Source of the DNA: Noviherbaspirillum soli
GTDB taxonomy: Bacteria > Pseudomonadota > Gammaproteobacteria > Burkholderiales > Burkholderiaceae_D
Length of the DNA: 64,000 nucleotides
Reading direction: 5' to 3'
Assembly (NCBI RefSeq): GCF_015352955.1
Contig: NZ_JACYOX010000015.1
Coordinates: 1-64,000 of the forward strand
In this document: one piece after another, positions 36,194-49,265 of the stretch
Layout: each line of letters starts with the position of its first letter
Position numbering within the stretch: the stretch's first letter is position 1
The notes under the pieces: model-generated
Database searches by the model: none
Seen by the model: the letters and a program-made list of their open reading frames with translations, nothing else
What the model was told of the DNA's origin: nothing
Program-made: the position numbers and the translations under genes

Positions 36194-37423
36194 GTGCGAC
36201 CGATTCAGAAATCCAGGAAACTGGCAGACGTCTGTTACGACATCCGTGGTCCCGTGCTGGAAAAGGCACGTCAGATGGAAGAGGATGGTCACAAGATCAT
36301 CAAGCTCAACATCGGCAACCTGGCCGCCTTCGGATTCGACGCGCCGGACGAGATCGTGCAGGACATGATCCGCAACATGGGCAACGCTTCCGGCTACACC
36401 GATTCCAAGGGCCTGTTCGCGCCGCGCAAGGCGGTGATGCATTACACCCAGCAGAAGAACATCGGCGGCGTGACCATCGACGACATCTATTTGGGCAATG
36501 GCGCCTCCGAGCTGATCGTGATGAGCATGAATGCGCTGCTCAACACCGGCGACGAAGTGCTGGTGCCGGCGCCCGACTATCCGCTGTGGACCGCGGCGGT
36601 CAGCCTATCCGGCGGCACGCCCGTCCACTACGTCTGCGACGAGCAGTCGGAGTGGATGCCCGACATCGAGGACATCAAGAAGAAGATCACCCCCAATACC
36701 CGGGCCATCGTGGTGATCAATCCGAATAACCCGACCGGCGCGCTGTACTCCGTCGACCTGCTGAAGGAAATCGTCGAACTGGCGCGCAAGCACCAGCTGG
36801 TGGTGTTTGCCGACGAGATCTATGACAAGGTCCTGTACGACGGCAATACCCATACCTCGCTGGCCTCGCTGGCCGACGACGTGCTGTTCATCACCCTGAA
36901 CGGCTTGTCGAAGAATTACCGCTCCTGCGGCTACCGCGCCGGCTGGATGGTGGTGTCGGGCGAGAAGAAGCATGCGAAGGACTACATCGAGGGCCTGAAC
37001 ATGCTGGCCTCGATGCGGCTGTGCGCGAACGCGCCTGGCCAGTTCGCGATCCAGACCGCGCTCGGCGGCTATCAGAGCATCGACGACCTGGTGCGTCCGG
37101 GCGGCCGGCTGCTGCGCCAGCGCGACCTGGCGCACAAGCTCCTGACCGACATCCCCGGCGTTACCTGCGTCAAGCCGAAGTCGGCGCTGTACATGTTCCC
37201 GCGGCTCGATCCGAAGATGTACCCGATCGCGGACGACCAGCAATTCGCCTATGAGCTGCTGGCGGAAGAGCGGGTGCTGATCGTGCAGGGCACCGGCTTC
37301 AATTGCCCGACAACGGACCATTTCCGCGTCGTGTTCCTGCCCAATACCGACGACCTGACCGAAGCAATCGGCCGCATTGCGCGCTTCCTCGACGGCTACC
37401 GGCGGCGTCACAGCATCGCGTAA
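36194..37423 (+). CDS. alaA: PLP-dependent aminotransferase, AlaA-type
   Basis: A 409-residue class I/II aminotransferase of the AlaA (YfbQ) group, making alanine from pyruvate and glutamate. The PLP lysine is Lys240 in LNGLSKNYRSCGYRAGW; other markers are LNIGNLAAFGF near 38-48, GNGASELI near 101-108, APDYPLW near 126-132, NPNNPTGALY near 176-185 and FADEIYDKV. It starts at a GTG (36194) with AAGGA 8 bases upstream; no ATG fits the conserved start. It lies upstream of hom and thrC, the common order in Burkholderiales. Confidence 0.94.
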   Translation: MRPIQKSRKLADVCYDIRGPVLEKARQMEEDGHKIIKLNIGNLAAFGFDAPDEIVQDMIRNMGNASGYTDSKGLFAPRKAVMHYTQQKNIGGVTIDDIYLGNGASELIVMSMNALLNTGDEVLVPAPDYPLWTAAVSLSGGTPVHYVCDEQSEWMPDIEDIKKKITPNTRAIVVINPNNPTGALYSVDLLKEIVELARKHQLVVFADEIYDKVLYDGNTHTSLASLADDVLFITLNGLSKNYRSCGYRAGWMVVSGEKKHAKDYIEGLNMLASMRLCANAPGQFAIQTALGGYQSIDDLVRPGGRLLRQRDLAHKLLTDIPGVTCVKPKSALYMFPRLDPKMYPIADDQQFAYELLAEERVLIVQGTGFNCPTTDHFRVVFLPNTDDLTEAIGRIARFLDGYRRRHSIA

Positions 37424-37530
37424 CAAGCGCAGAGGCAAAGGCGGACCGGCGGTCCGCATGCCTCGGGCAGCCGGCCGATGCCGGCGCCATTCCCATCCCC
37501 AATCATTTGTCACCAGAGTCCGGAATCACC

Positions 37531-38841
<1,311 letters not shown>

Positions 38842-38875
38842 GTCCGCGCGGCATGGCCGCGCATGCTGCCGTCCC

Positions 38876-38913
38876 GGCCTTGCCCCGCGTCCGCCGGGGC
38901 AAGGCCTTATAAT
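38876..38913 (+). promoter_or_regulatory. Hairpin overlapping a -10 element before thrC
   Basis: GGCCTTGCCCCG (38876-38887) pairs perfectly with CGGGGCAAGGCC (38895-38906) and is followed by TTATAATT. A perfect TATAAT (38908-38913) starts two bases after the stem. The element could be an attenuator or terminator for hom transcripts and a promoter for thrC. Confidence 0.5.
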
Positions 38914-38948
38914 TCGCCATCCCCACGTCACACGCCACCAGACAGCCG

Positions 38949-40409
38949 ATGCATTACATCTCCACCCGCGGCCATGCCGCAGCCCAGAACTTTTCCGAAA
39001 TCCTGCTGGCCGGCCTGGCGCCTGACGGTGGCCTGTACCTGCCGGATGCCTATCCGCAAGTCAGCGGCGCCGAACTCGATGCCTGGCGCAAGCTGTCATA
39101 TGCCGACCTCGCCTTCGAGATCCTGTCGCGCTTCGCCACCGATATCCCGGCCGAGGACCTGCGCGCGCTGGTGAGGAAAACCTATTCCGCCGAGGTGTAC
39201 TGCAACGGCCGCGAGGGCGAGGATGCCGCGCTGATCACGCCGCTGTGCACGCTGGAGGAAAAGGATGGCGGCAAGCTGATGCTGCAGGCGCTGTCCAATG
39301 GTCCGACGCTGGCCTTCAAGGACATGGCCATGCAGCTCCTGGGCAACCTGTTCGAATACACCCTGCGCCGCCAGGATGCCGAGCTCAACATCCTCGGTGC
39401 CACCTCGGGCGACACCGGCAGCGCGGCCGAATATGCAATGCGCGGCAAGAAGGGCATACGGGTATTCATGCTGTCGCCGCACCGCAAGATGAGCGCCTTC
39501 CAGACCGCGCAGATGTTCAGCCTGCAGGACGAGAACATCTTCAACATCGCGGTCGAAGGCGTGTTCGACGATTGCCAGGACATGGTCAAGGCGGTGTCGA
39601 ATGATCTGGCCTACAAGGGCGCGCAGAAGATCGGCACGGTCAATTCGATCAACTGGGCGCGCGTCGTGGCCCAGGTGGTGTACTACTTCCGCGGCTACCT
39701 GCTGGCGACCACATCGAACGAGCAGAAGGTGTCGTTCACCGTGCCATCCGGGAATTTCGGCAACGTCTGCGCCGGACACATCGCGCGCATGATGGGCCTG
39801 CCGATCGACCAGCTGGTGGTGGCCACCAACGAGAACGATGTGCTGGATGAATTCTTCCGCACCGGCATCTACCGGGTGCGCAAGTCATCCGAGACCTATC
39901 ACACCACCAGCCCCAGCATGGACATCAGCAAGGCGTCCAACTTCGAGCGCTTTATCTACGACCTGCTGGGCCGCGATGGCGAGCGGGTGGCGGCGCTGTT
40001 CCGGAAGGTCGAGACCCATGGCGGCTTCGACCTGTCGGGCGGCCCTGGCAGCGACGGCGATGAATTCGCCAAAGTGGCGCAGTACGGCTTCGTGTCCGGC
40101 AAGTCCATCCACCAGGACAGGCTGGCGACGATACGCGACGTGCATGCGCGTTACGGCTTGACCATCGACACCCATACCGCCGACGGCGTGAAGGTGGCGC
40201 GGGAGTGCATCAAGCCGGGCGTGCCGATGATCGTGCTCGAGACCGCGCTGCCGGCCAAGTTCAACGAGACCATCCAGGAAGCGCTGGGCCATGACGCCGA
40301 GCGGCCGCACGGCTTCGAGAACATCGAGTCGCTGCCGCAGCGCTTCGTGGTAATGCCGGCCGACGCGGCCCAGGTCAAGCAGTACATCGCAGTCCATACC
40401 GGACTCTAG
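38949..40409 (+). CDS. thrC: Threonine synthase
   Basis: Threonine synthase converts O-phosphohomoserine to threonine. The 486-residue PLP enzyme has its lysine at about 124 (TLAFKDMAMQLLGN), the phosphate-binding GATSGDTGSAAEYAM near 153-167, and the long-form (type 2) N-terminus MHYISTRGHA-AAQNFSEILLAGLAPDGGLYLP. The conserved VPSGNFGNVCAGHIAR lies near 264-279. thrB is not between hom and thrC, which is normal for many Burkholderiales where a distinct homoserine kinase is encoded elsewhere. moeA follows 9 bases downstream. Confidence 0.97.
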   Translation: MHYISTRGHAAAQNFSEILLAGLAPDGGLYLPDAYPQVSGAELDAWRKLSYADLAFEILSRFATDIPAEDLRALVRKTYSAEVYCNGREGEDAALITPLCTLEEKDGGKLMLQALSNGPTLAFKDMAMQLLGNLFEYTLRRQDAELNILGATSGDTGSAAEYAMRGKKGIRVFMLSPHRKMSAFQTAQMFSLQDENIFNIAVEGVFDDCQDMVKAVSNDLAYKGAQKIGTVNSINWARVVAQVVYYFRGYLLATTSNEQKVSFTVPSGNFGNVCAGHIARMMGLPIDQLVVATNENDVLDEFFRTGIYRVRKSSETYHTTSPSMDISKASNFERFIYDLLGRDGERVAALFRKVETHGGFDLSGGPGSDGDEFAKVAQYGFVSGKSIHQDRLATIRDVHARYGLTIDTHTADGVKVARECIKPGVPMIVLETALPAKFNETIQEALGHDAERPHGFENIESLPQRFVVMPADAAQVKQYIAVHTGL

Positions 40410-40418
40410 GAAGCGACC

Positions 40419-41654
40419 ATGAATGCCAGACCCATGCTGACCGTGCGCGAGGCGCTCGACTTTCTGATGGGCGCGGCGCGCCCGCTGACCGACACCGAAA
40501 CCGTGTCCACGCTGCAGGCCAACGGCCGCGTGCTGGCGGCCGACCAGTACTCGCAGCTCGACGTGCCGCCGGCCGACAATACCCAGATGGACGGCTATGC
40601 GGTGCGCGCCGCCGACTGCGCCAGCGGCGCGGCGCGGCTGCCGGTATCGCAGCGCATCCCGGCCGGCCATGTCGGCCAGCCATTGCAGCCCGGCACCGCT
40701 GCCCGTATCTTCACCGGCGCGATGATTCCGCCCGGCGCCGATGCGGTGGTGATGCAGGAAGCCTGCGAAGTTGACGGCGATCTGGTGCAGGTCAATGCGG
40801 CGCCGCAGGCCGGCGCCTGGATCCGCCGCGCCGGCGAGGACATCCGCGCCGGCAGCGTGATCCTGCCGGCCGGCACGCTGCTGCGGGCGCAGGAATTGGG
40901 CCTGGCGGCCTCGGTCGGCCTGGCCGAACTGCCGGTGCTGCGCCGGCCGCGGGTTGCGGTGTTCTTCACCGGCGACGAACTGGCGATGCCGGGCGAGCCG
41001 CTGGCGCCGGGCGCGATCTACAATTCCAACCGCTACACATTGCGCGGCCTGCTGGAGAATCTCGGCTGCGACATCACCGACTACGGCATCGTGCCGGATA
41101 CGCTGCAGGCTACCCGCGATACCCTGCGTGCCGCCGCCGCGGGGCATGACCTGATCATCACCTCCGGCGGCGTGTCGGTCGGCGAGGAAGACCATATCAA
41201 GCCGGCGGTGGAAGCCGAAGGCAGGCTCAACATGTGGCAGATCGCGGTCAAGCCGGGCAAGCCGCTGGCCTTTGGCGAAGTCAGCCGCAACGGCAACAAC
41301 GGTGACAGCGCCTTCTTCCTCGGCCTGCCGGGCAATCCGGTGTCCTCCTTCGTGACCTTCCTGCTGTTCGTTCGGCCCTTCATCCGGCGCCTGGCCGGCA
41401 TGGCCGACGCAGCGCCGGCCGGCTTCATGCTGCGCGCCGACTTCGCCTGGCCCAAGGCCGACCGCCGCAATGAATTCCTGCGCGCCCGCGTCAATGCCGG
41501 CGGCGGCCTGGACCTGTTCCCCAACCAGGGCTCGGGCGTGCTGACCTCCACCGTCTGGGGTGAGGGCCTGATCGACAATCCACCCGGCCAGACCATTGCG
41601 CCCGGCGACCTGGTGCGCTTCCTTCCGTTCAACCAGATGCTCTACCTGTCATGA
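40419..41654 (+). CDS. moeA: Molybdopterin molybdotransferase MoeA
   Basis: MoeA inserts molybdate into adenylated molybdopterin. The 411-residue protein shows the four-domain family layout: VREALDFLMGAARPL at the start, the signature PADNTQMDGYAVRAADC near 48-64, TGAMIPPGADAVVMQE near 102-117, TGDELAMPGEPLAPGAIYNSNRYTL split over 186-206, TSGGVSVGEEDHIK near 248-261 and GLPGNPVSSFVTFLLF near 304-319. It heads a moeA-moaD-moaE cluster and overlaps moaD by four bases (ATGA at 41651). Confidence 0.97.
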   Translation: MNARPMLTVREALDFLMGAARPLTDTETVSTLQANGRVLAADQYSQLDVPPADNTQMDGYAVRAADCASGAARLPVSQRIPAGHVGQPLQPGTAARIFTGAMIPPGADAVVMQEACEVDGDLVQVNAAPQAGAWIRRAGEDIRAGSVILPAGTLLRAQELGLAASVGLAELPVLRRPRVAVFFTGDELAMPGEPLAPGAIYNSNRYTLRGLLENLGCDITDYGIVPDTLQATRDTLRAAAAGHDLIITSGGVSVGEEDHIKPAVEAEGRLNMWQIAVKPGKPLAFGEVSRNGNNGDSAFFLGLPGNPVSSFVTFLLFVRPFIRRLAGMADAAPAGFMLRADFAWPKADRRNEFLRARVNAGGGLDLFPNQGSGVLTSTVWGEGLIDNPPGQTIAPGDLVRFLPFNQMLYLS

Positions 41655-41908
41655 AGATACAGTTGCGCTTTTTTGCCAGCATCCGCGAAGCGCTGGGGAC
41701 GTCGCAGGAAACGCTGGAACTGCCGCAGGCGGTCGATACCGTGGGCGCATTGCGCAGCCATCTGCGCGAGCGCGGCGAAGCCTGGACGGCGGCGCTCGCG
41801 CCAGGCCGCGCGCTGCGCATGGCCTGCAACCAGCAGATGGCGGACGAGGCCACGCCGCTCTCCGAAGGCTGTGAAGTGGCTTTCTTTCCGCCGGTAACCG
41901 GCGGCTGA
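41651..41908 (+). CDS. moaD: Molybdopterin synthase small subunit MoaD
   Basis: MoaD is the ubiquitin-fold sulfur carrier of molybdopterin synthase; its C-terminal Gly-Gly is adenylated and thiocarboxylated. The 85-residue protein starts MKIQLRFFASIREALG and ends VAFFPPVTGG, with the diagnostic double glycine. It overlaps the end of moeA by four bases and lies 14 bases before moaE, ensuring coupled production with the large subunit. Confidence 0.97.
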   Translation: MKIQLRFFASIREALGTSQETLELPQAVDTVGALRSHLRERGEAWTAALAPGRALRMACNQQMADEATPLSEGCEVAFFPPVTGG

Positions 41909-41922
41909 AGCGGGAGCCAATC

Positions 41923-42384
41923 ATGCCAGTACGCGTGCAGACCGAGGATTTTGATCTATCCACCGAGGTGCGCCAGTTGCGCGCAGGCCGGCCCGACGTG
42001 GGCGCGGTAGCCACCTTCACTGGCACCGTGCGCGATATCAATGAAGGCGCCAGCGTCGCCGAGATGGAGCTGGAGCATTATCCCGGCATGACCGAGAAGG
42101 CGCTGGAAGATATCGTCGCGCGCGCCGCGGCGCGTTTCAATTTGGCCGATGCGCTGGTGATCCATCGCGTCGGCCCCTTGCTGCCGCAGGAGCAGATCGT
42201 GCTGGTGGTGACCCTGTCCGCCCATCGCGGCGAGGCGTTTGCCGCCTGCGAATTCATCATGGATTACCTCAAAAGCGAAGCGCCGTTCTGGAAAAAGGAG
42301 CAGACGCCCGAAGGCGCGCGCTGGGTGGATGCCCGCAGCAGCGACGAAGCCGCACTGCGCAGGTGGTCGGAGCCGGCCGCGTGA
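41923..42384 (+). CDS. moaE: Molybdopterin synthase large subunit MoaE
   Basis: MoaE is the catalytic subunit that transfers sulfur from MoaD to cyclic pyranopterin. The 153-residue protein has the conserved FTGTVRDINEGASVAEMELEHYP region near 28-50, the basic/His-bearing LVIHRVGPLLPQEQIVLV near 78-95 and the catalytic lysines in DYLKSEAPFWKKEQTPEG near 113-130. It overlaps the start of crcB by four bases (GTGA). Confidence 0.97.
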   Translation: MPVRVQTEDFDLSTEVRQLRAGRPDVGAVATFTGTVRDINEGASVAEMELEHYPGMTEKALEDIVARAAARFNLADALVIHRVGPLLPQEQIVLVVTLSAHRGEAFAACEFIMDYLKSEAPFWKKEQTPEGARWVDARSSDEAALRRWSEPAA

Positions 42385-42755
42385 GCTGGCTTGCGGTCGG
42401 AATGGGCGCCGCGCTCGGCGCCTGGCTGCGCTGGCTGCTCGGCATTGCGCTCAATACCGCGCATGCGATCCTGCCTTACGGCACGCTGGTGGCCAACCTG
42501 GCCGGCGGTTTCCTGATCGGGATCGCCGTCGCGTTCTTCGAGCGCTTCCCCGGCTTGCCGATTGAATGGCGGCTGTTCGCCATCACCGGTTTCCTCGGCG
42601 GCCTCACCACCTTTTCCACCTTCTCCGCCGAATCGATGATCCTGCTCCAGCGCGGCCAGTACGGCTGGGCGCTGGGTCACATTGCGCTCCATCTGGTCGG
42701 CTCGATCGCCTGCTGCATCGCCGGCTTCGGCGCCTACCGCGCACTGGCGGGCTGA
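42381..42755 (+). CDS. crcB: Fluoride exporter CrcB (Fluc)
   Basis: CrcB/Fluc is a small dimeric channel that exports fluoride. From the GTG at 42381 the protein is 124 residues with four hydrophobic segments (about 3-22, 32-53, 66-88, 99-121). The signature is present: GAALGAWLRWLL near 8-19, GTLVANLAGGFLIG near 35-48 and GFLGGLTTFSTFSAE near 68-82. The GTG start is supported by GGAG 8 bases upstream and by GTGA overlap with the moaE stop; a GTG at 42363 is an alternative. No fluoride riboswitch is visible, as expected inside an operon. Confidence 0.94.
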   Translation: MSWLAVGMGAALGAWLRWLLGIALNTAHAILPYGTLVANLAGGFLIGIAVAFFERFPGLPIEWRLFAITGFLGGLTTFSTFSAESMILLQRGQYGWALGHIALHLVGSIACCIAGFGAYRALAG

Positions 42756-42932
42756 ATCCGCAGGGCATCGCCCCTGTCGTTGCAGCCTGTTTCCCGCTTC
42801 CCGATTTCTCTTTTCGATGGCCGGCTTGCCCCGGCGATCAGCCGCGCTTCATGCTGCGGCGCTTGACCTATATCAACCAGCCTTGGACCGGGCAGCCGCT
42901 ACAGTGACTGCAGCCGGCGCTTTCGGCGCACG

Positions 42933-42960
42933 CTTGAAAAGCGAATCAACAGCCCAATTT
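42933..42960 (+). promoter_or_regulatory. Sigma-32 heat-shock promoter of clpB
   Basis: CTTGAAA (42933-42939), a 13-base spacer and CCCAATTT (42953-42960) closely match the RpoH consensus CTTGAAA...CCCCATNT. Predicted start is about 25 bases before the clpB ATG; AGGAG precedes the ATG. Confidence 0.85.
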
Positions 42961-42993
42961 GTCGCTTAGATTAAAACTATCAGGAGCATTACG

Positions 42994-45579
<2,586 letters not shown>

Positions 45580-45594
45580 ACTGGCTCACCCAGA

Positions 45595-45625
45595 AAGCCC
45601 GCTTCCCCGGAGGCGGGCTTTTTTC
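45595..45625 (+). terminator. Intrinsic terminator of clpB
   Basis: AAGCCCGC (45595-45602) pairs with GCGGGCTT (45613-45620), followed by TTTT. Confidence 0.88.
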
Positions 45626-45636
45626 ATGGGAGATAC

Positions 45637-46005
45637 TTATCCACAATTTATGTGATTAACTCTGTGAGTAAGTCTGTGGGCTAGTCGGCAAGTGACTGAT
45701 TCGTATGGGAAATATTTTTTTACCATCGACGGGAATATTTATTGAGCGGTGCATAACTTTGTTCCCAGCTCACCAAAATTTTTTCCACAAAAAATGTGGG
45801 CTAGTTTGTGGATAAGCCGGATGCAAAAAATGCAAGTCATTGAAAAAAAAGAACTAATTCGCGAAGTCGAGAAAATGATCAGTTAACGGCATTGCCCGGC
45901 GTGCAGTGGACCCGATGCAAGCGATGAGGAATGCAGCCGGTGCAACAGCCAGCGCGGGAAAAGCCCGGAGTTTTCCACAGATTATGTGGGTTACCCTGTT
46001 GATAA
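45637..46005. other. AT-rich intergenic region with DnaA-box cluster
   Basis: The 570 bases between clpB and panC are strikingly AT-richer than the surroundings and hold no credible gene. Two perfect DnaA boxes occur in opposite orientation: TTATCCACA at 45637-45645 and TGTGGATAA at 45807-45815. One-mismatch boxes are TTTTCCACA at 45781-45789 and 45971-45979 and TGTTGATAA at 45997-46005. An 11-bp direct repeat TGTGGGCTAGT occurs at 45675 and 45794. AT-only tracts (ATATTTTTTT; AAAATTTTTT; AAAAAAAAG) lie among them. This could be a DnaA-binding (titration or origin-like) locus. Confidence 0.55.
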
Positions 46006-46198
46006 ACAGGCTGCGAAAATCCCAACTCATTGATATGCAATAGGAATTTTCTGCCTTCAGAAAAAAGGCAGTGGAAAGGATGAACGGAAGGGCGGTCCGG
46101 CAGGAAGAGGAAGAGACGCGGAAAGGCGGCGGCAGCCGGAGGTCGCCCATTGCAAGGCCTTGCCGGGCGATGAATGACCTTCGGTGCTGCCGGCAGGA

Positions 46199-47041
<843 letters not shown>

Positions 47042-47083
47042 TCAGCCTTCTTGAATGCGCCGCGATCCGCGGCGGGAAAGATT

Positions 47084-47917
47084 TCAGCTTGGTGTATAGG
47101 ATAGCCGCACATAGATAGGCGCGAACGCCTCGGCCTGGGTGATTTCGATCAGGGTTTCCTTGGCCAGCTCCAGCAGCGCAATGAAATTGACGACCAGCAC
47201 CGGCACGCCCATTTCCGGCTGAAACAGGTCGGAAAACTCGACGAAGCGCGCCGACTGCAGGCGCCGCAGGATACCCGTCATGTGTGCGCGCACCGACAGC
47301 GTTTCGCGGTTGATGGTGTGATGCGCCACCAGCCGGGCGCGCTTTTGCAGATCGGCCCAGGCCGCCTGCAGGTCCGCCGCATTGACCTCCGGCCAGCGCA
47401 GCACCAGGCTCTGCTCGATATGGATCTGGGCAGCCACGGTGTCGCGGCCGAGTTGCGGCAGTTCATCGATCTGGCGCGCGGCCAGCTTCATCTGTTCGTA
47501 TTCGAGCAGGCGCCGCACGAGTTCCGCACGCGGGTCGGCGGCTTCCTCGTCGTCAGCCTTCTTCACCGGCAGCAGCATGCGCGACTTGATTTCGATGAGC
47601 ATGGCCGCCATCAGCAGGTATTCCGCGGCCAGTTCCAGGTTATGCAGCCGCACCTGCTCGATGTAGCCCAGATACTGGCGGGTGACCTGCGCCATCGGGA
47701 TATCGAGGATGTTGAAGTTCTGCTTGCGGATCAGGTAGAGCAGCAGGTCCAGCGGCCCCTCGAAGGCTTCGAGGAAGATCTCCAGCGCATCCGGCGGGAT
47801 GTACAGGTCGTTGGGCAGCTTGAGCAGCGGCTCGCCATACAGCCGCGCCAGCGGCAGGTCGTCATGCGCCGGGTCCGCCGCGACGGTGTCGGGCGCCAGC
47901 ACGCTGTCGACGGTCAT
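47084..47917 (-). CDS. scpA: Segregation and condensation protein A
   Basis: ScpA is the kleisin that bridges SMC heads with ScpB in chromosome condensation. The 277-residue protein begins variably and then shows the family region FLEAFEGPLDLLLYLIRKQNFNILDIPMAQVTRQYL split across about 51-85, followed by AAEYLLMAAMLIEIKSRMLLP. The C-terminal winged-helix part contains VNFIALLELAKETLIEITQ. The ATG at 47915-47917 starts MTVDSVLAP; a longer frame lacks support. It lies 10 bases after the DUF3460 gene. scpB is not in the window. Confidence 0.95.
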   Translation of the reverse strand: MTVDSVLAPDTVAADPAHDDLPLARLYGEPLLKLPNDLYIPPDALEIFLEAFEGPLDLLLYLIRKQNFNILDIPMAQVTRQYLGYIEQVRLHNLELAAEYLLMAAMLIEIKSRMLLPVKKADDEEAADPRAELVRRLLEYEQMKLAARQIDELPQLGRDTVAAQIHIEQSLVLRWPEVNAADLQAAWADLQKRARLVAHHTINRETLSVRAHMTGILRRLQSARFVEFSDLFQPEMGVPVLVVNFIALLELAKETLIEITQAEAFAPIYVRLSYTPS

Positions 47918-47927
47918 CACAGGGCGA

Positions 47928-48134
47928 TCAGGTGTTCTGGTAGACGTAAGGCTTCTGGCGCACGCGGGACGCATTCAGGCGGTCCTGGGTGTCGAGGTCG
48001 AGCGCCTGCTGGTCCCACAGGCGGGCACGGCCTTCGCGCTGCGACGCTTCCAGATTCGGGTTCTGCTGTTTGAGGGTGGACAGGAACTGGGTCAGTTCGG
48101 ATTGGTAGCCTTGCTGCTGCTTGCTGAGTTTCAT
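47928..48134 (-). CDS. DUF3460 family protein
   Basis: A 68-residue hypothetical protein of the DUF3460 family, which is largely restricted to betaproteobacteria and typically lies beside scpA/panC as here. It begins KLSKQQQGYQSELTQFLSTL and ends DRLNASRVRQKPYVYQ; the sequence is polar and helical with no cysteine and no signal. It is probably the first gene of a DUF3460-scpA-panC transcript. Function unknown. Confidence 0.88.
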   Translation of the reverse strand: MKLSKQQQGYQSELTQFLSTLKQQNPNLEASQREGRARLWDQQALDLDTQDRLNASRVRQKPYVYQNT

Positions 48135-48213
48135 GGGGTTTTAAACAAGGTGTGGGATGGAAACAGGCGCTATTCTACCCTGAGTGTTGCAGGATTTCGT
48201 CACGGGAGAGTCT

Positions 48214-48726
48214 ATGAAAACATTGCTTGCGGGACTGCTGGCGCTGGCCTGCCTGCTGTCGCTCGGCGCCTGCGACCGGGAAGGACGTCCGATACAGGAG
48301 TTTGGCTTGGATAAACTGGCGAAAGGCATTTCCACCGAGGCCGACGTGCGCGGCGTGATGGGACAACCCGATACAGTATGGGAAGAGGAAAACGGTGCGC
48401 GCACGCTGGAATATCCGAAAGGGCCGGAAGGCAGCCGCACCTGGATGTTCGAGATCGACCGCAGCGGCAAGCTGGTGGATTACCGGCAGGTGCTGACCGA
48501 GGAAACCTTCGGGAAAATCAAGCCCGGCATGAGCCGCGACGCGGTCCGGCGCCTGCTGGGCAAACCCAAGAGCGTGGCGGAATTCAAGCGCAAGAACGAG
48601 GAAGTGTGGGACTGGCGCTATCTCGATGCCACGCAGAAGACCCGGATGTTCAATGTGCATTTCGACCGAGATACCGGCCGCGTGACCGGCACCTCGGCGT
48701 CGCCCGATCCGCAGGCGAATTACTGA
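48214..48726 (+). CDS. BamE/SmpA-like lipoprotein with two tandem repeats (copy 1)
   Basis: A 170-residue predicted outer-membrane lipoprotein. Signal peptide MKTLLAGLLALACLLSLGAC with Cys20 lipidated. The mature protein holds two SmpA/OmlA-type halves. Half 1 (about 36-92): GISTEADVRGVMGQPDTVW, then LEYPKGPEGSRTWMFEID and YRQVL. Half 2 (about 96-160): FGKIKPGMSRDAVRRLLGKP, EVWDWRY, and MFNVHFDRDTGRV. BamE has one such fold, so this is a double version. A related protein is encoded at 56255-56773. GGGAGAG precedes the ATG at 48214. It is a monocistron between minus-strand genes. Confidence 0.85.
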   Translation: MKTLLAGLLALACLLSLGACDREGRPIQEFGLDKLAKGISTEADVRGVMGQPDTVWEEENGARTLEYPKGPEGSRTWMFEIDRSGKLVDYRQVLTEETFGKIKPGMSRDAVRRLLGKPKSVAEFKRKNEEVWDWRYLDATQKTRMFNVHFDRDTGRVTGTSASPDPQANY

Positions 48727-48779
48727 GACGCTCAGGTGGTGAGGTGCTGAGGTGCTGGGGGGAATTAATGCCTTGAATA

Positions 48780-49259
48780 TCAGCGCCGCAACCGGCGCCG
48801 CATCACCACCGGCGGCGGCTCCACCGGGTTGGCCAGCCCGTACTCCAGTTCCGGCGCCAGTTCGAAGCCGTAAGCGGCGTAGAGATGCACCAGCCGGGTC
48901 TGCTCGGCGCGCACTGCCAGCCTGAGCTCGTCGACATCGCAGGACTGCGCATGATGCAGCACCGCCTCCAGCAGATGCTGCGACAGGTGCCTGCCGCGAT
49001 AGTCGGGCAACACGCCCATGCGCAGGATCTGCCACACATTTGCATCGCCGTCCAGCGGCAGCCAGCGCACCGCGCCGGCCGGCTGCTCGTCGATCAGCAG
49101 GATGAAGCCGCCGCCATGCTGCAGATGCTCCGCCACCTGCACCGCGGTTTCGCGATGGCCGCTCGACGTCACGGCCACGGTCTGGCGCCACGCGGCCCGC
49201 GTCAGTTCAGCGAGCAGCGTGGCATCGGCCAGCGTGGCTTCGCGCAGCACCAGGCCCAT
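48780..49259 (-). CDS. GNAT family N-acetyltransferase
   Basis: A 159-residue GNAT-fold acetyltransferase. The N-terminal strand GLVLREATLADATLLAELT and the acetyl-CoA-binding motif A region ILRMGVLPDYRGRHLSQHLLEAVL (about 80-103, with the R/Q-x-x-G-x-G/A-like RGRHLS) are visible. The substrate is unknown. It lies 6 bases downstream of the metG stop on the same strand and is probably cotranscribed. The end is basic (RRRLRR). Confidence 0.88.
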   Translation of the reverse strand: MGLVLREATLADATLLAELTRAAWRQTVAVTSSGHRETAVQVAEHLQHGGGFILLIDEQPAGAVRWLPLDGDANVWQILRMGVLPDYRGRHLSQHLLEAVLHHAQSCDVDELRLAVRAEQTRLVHLYAAYGFELAPELEYGLANPVEPPPVVMRRRLRR

Positions 49260-49265
49260 GGCAGC

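Noticed and set aside
38842-38948. Missing thrB as evidence of gene loss
   Set aside because: hom-thrC without thrB between them is normal in many Burkholderiales, which use a homoserine kinase encoded elsewhere.
42756-42932. Fluoride riboswitch associated with crcB
   Set aside because: crcB is inside a moaE-coupled operon (GTGA overlap); neither its upstream nor downstream bases show the riboswitch pattern.
45620-46198. Chromosomal replication origin
   Set aside because: DnaA boxes are present, but there is no dnaA, dnaN, gyrB or rpmH nearby and the GC skew cannot be computed here; kept only as a DnaA-box cluster.
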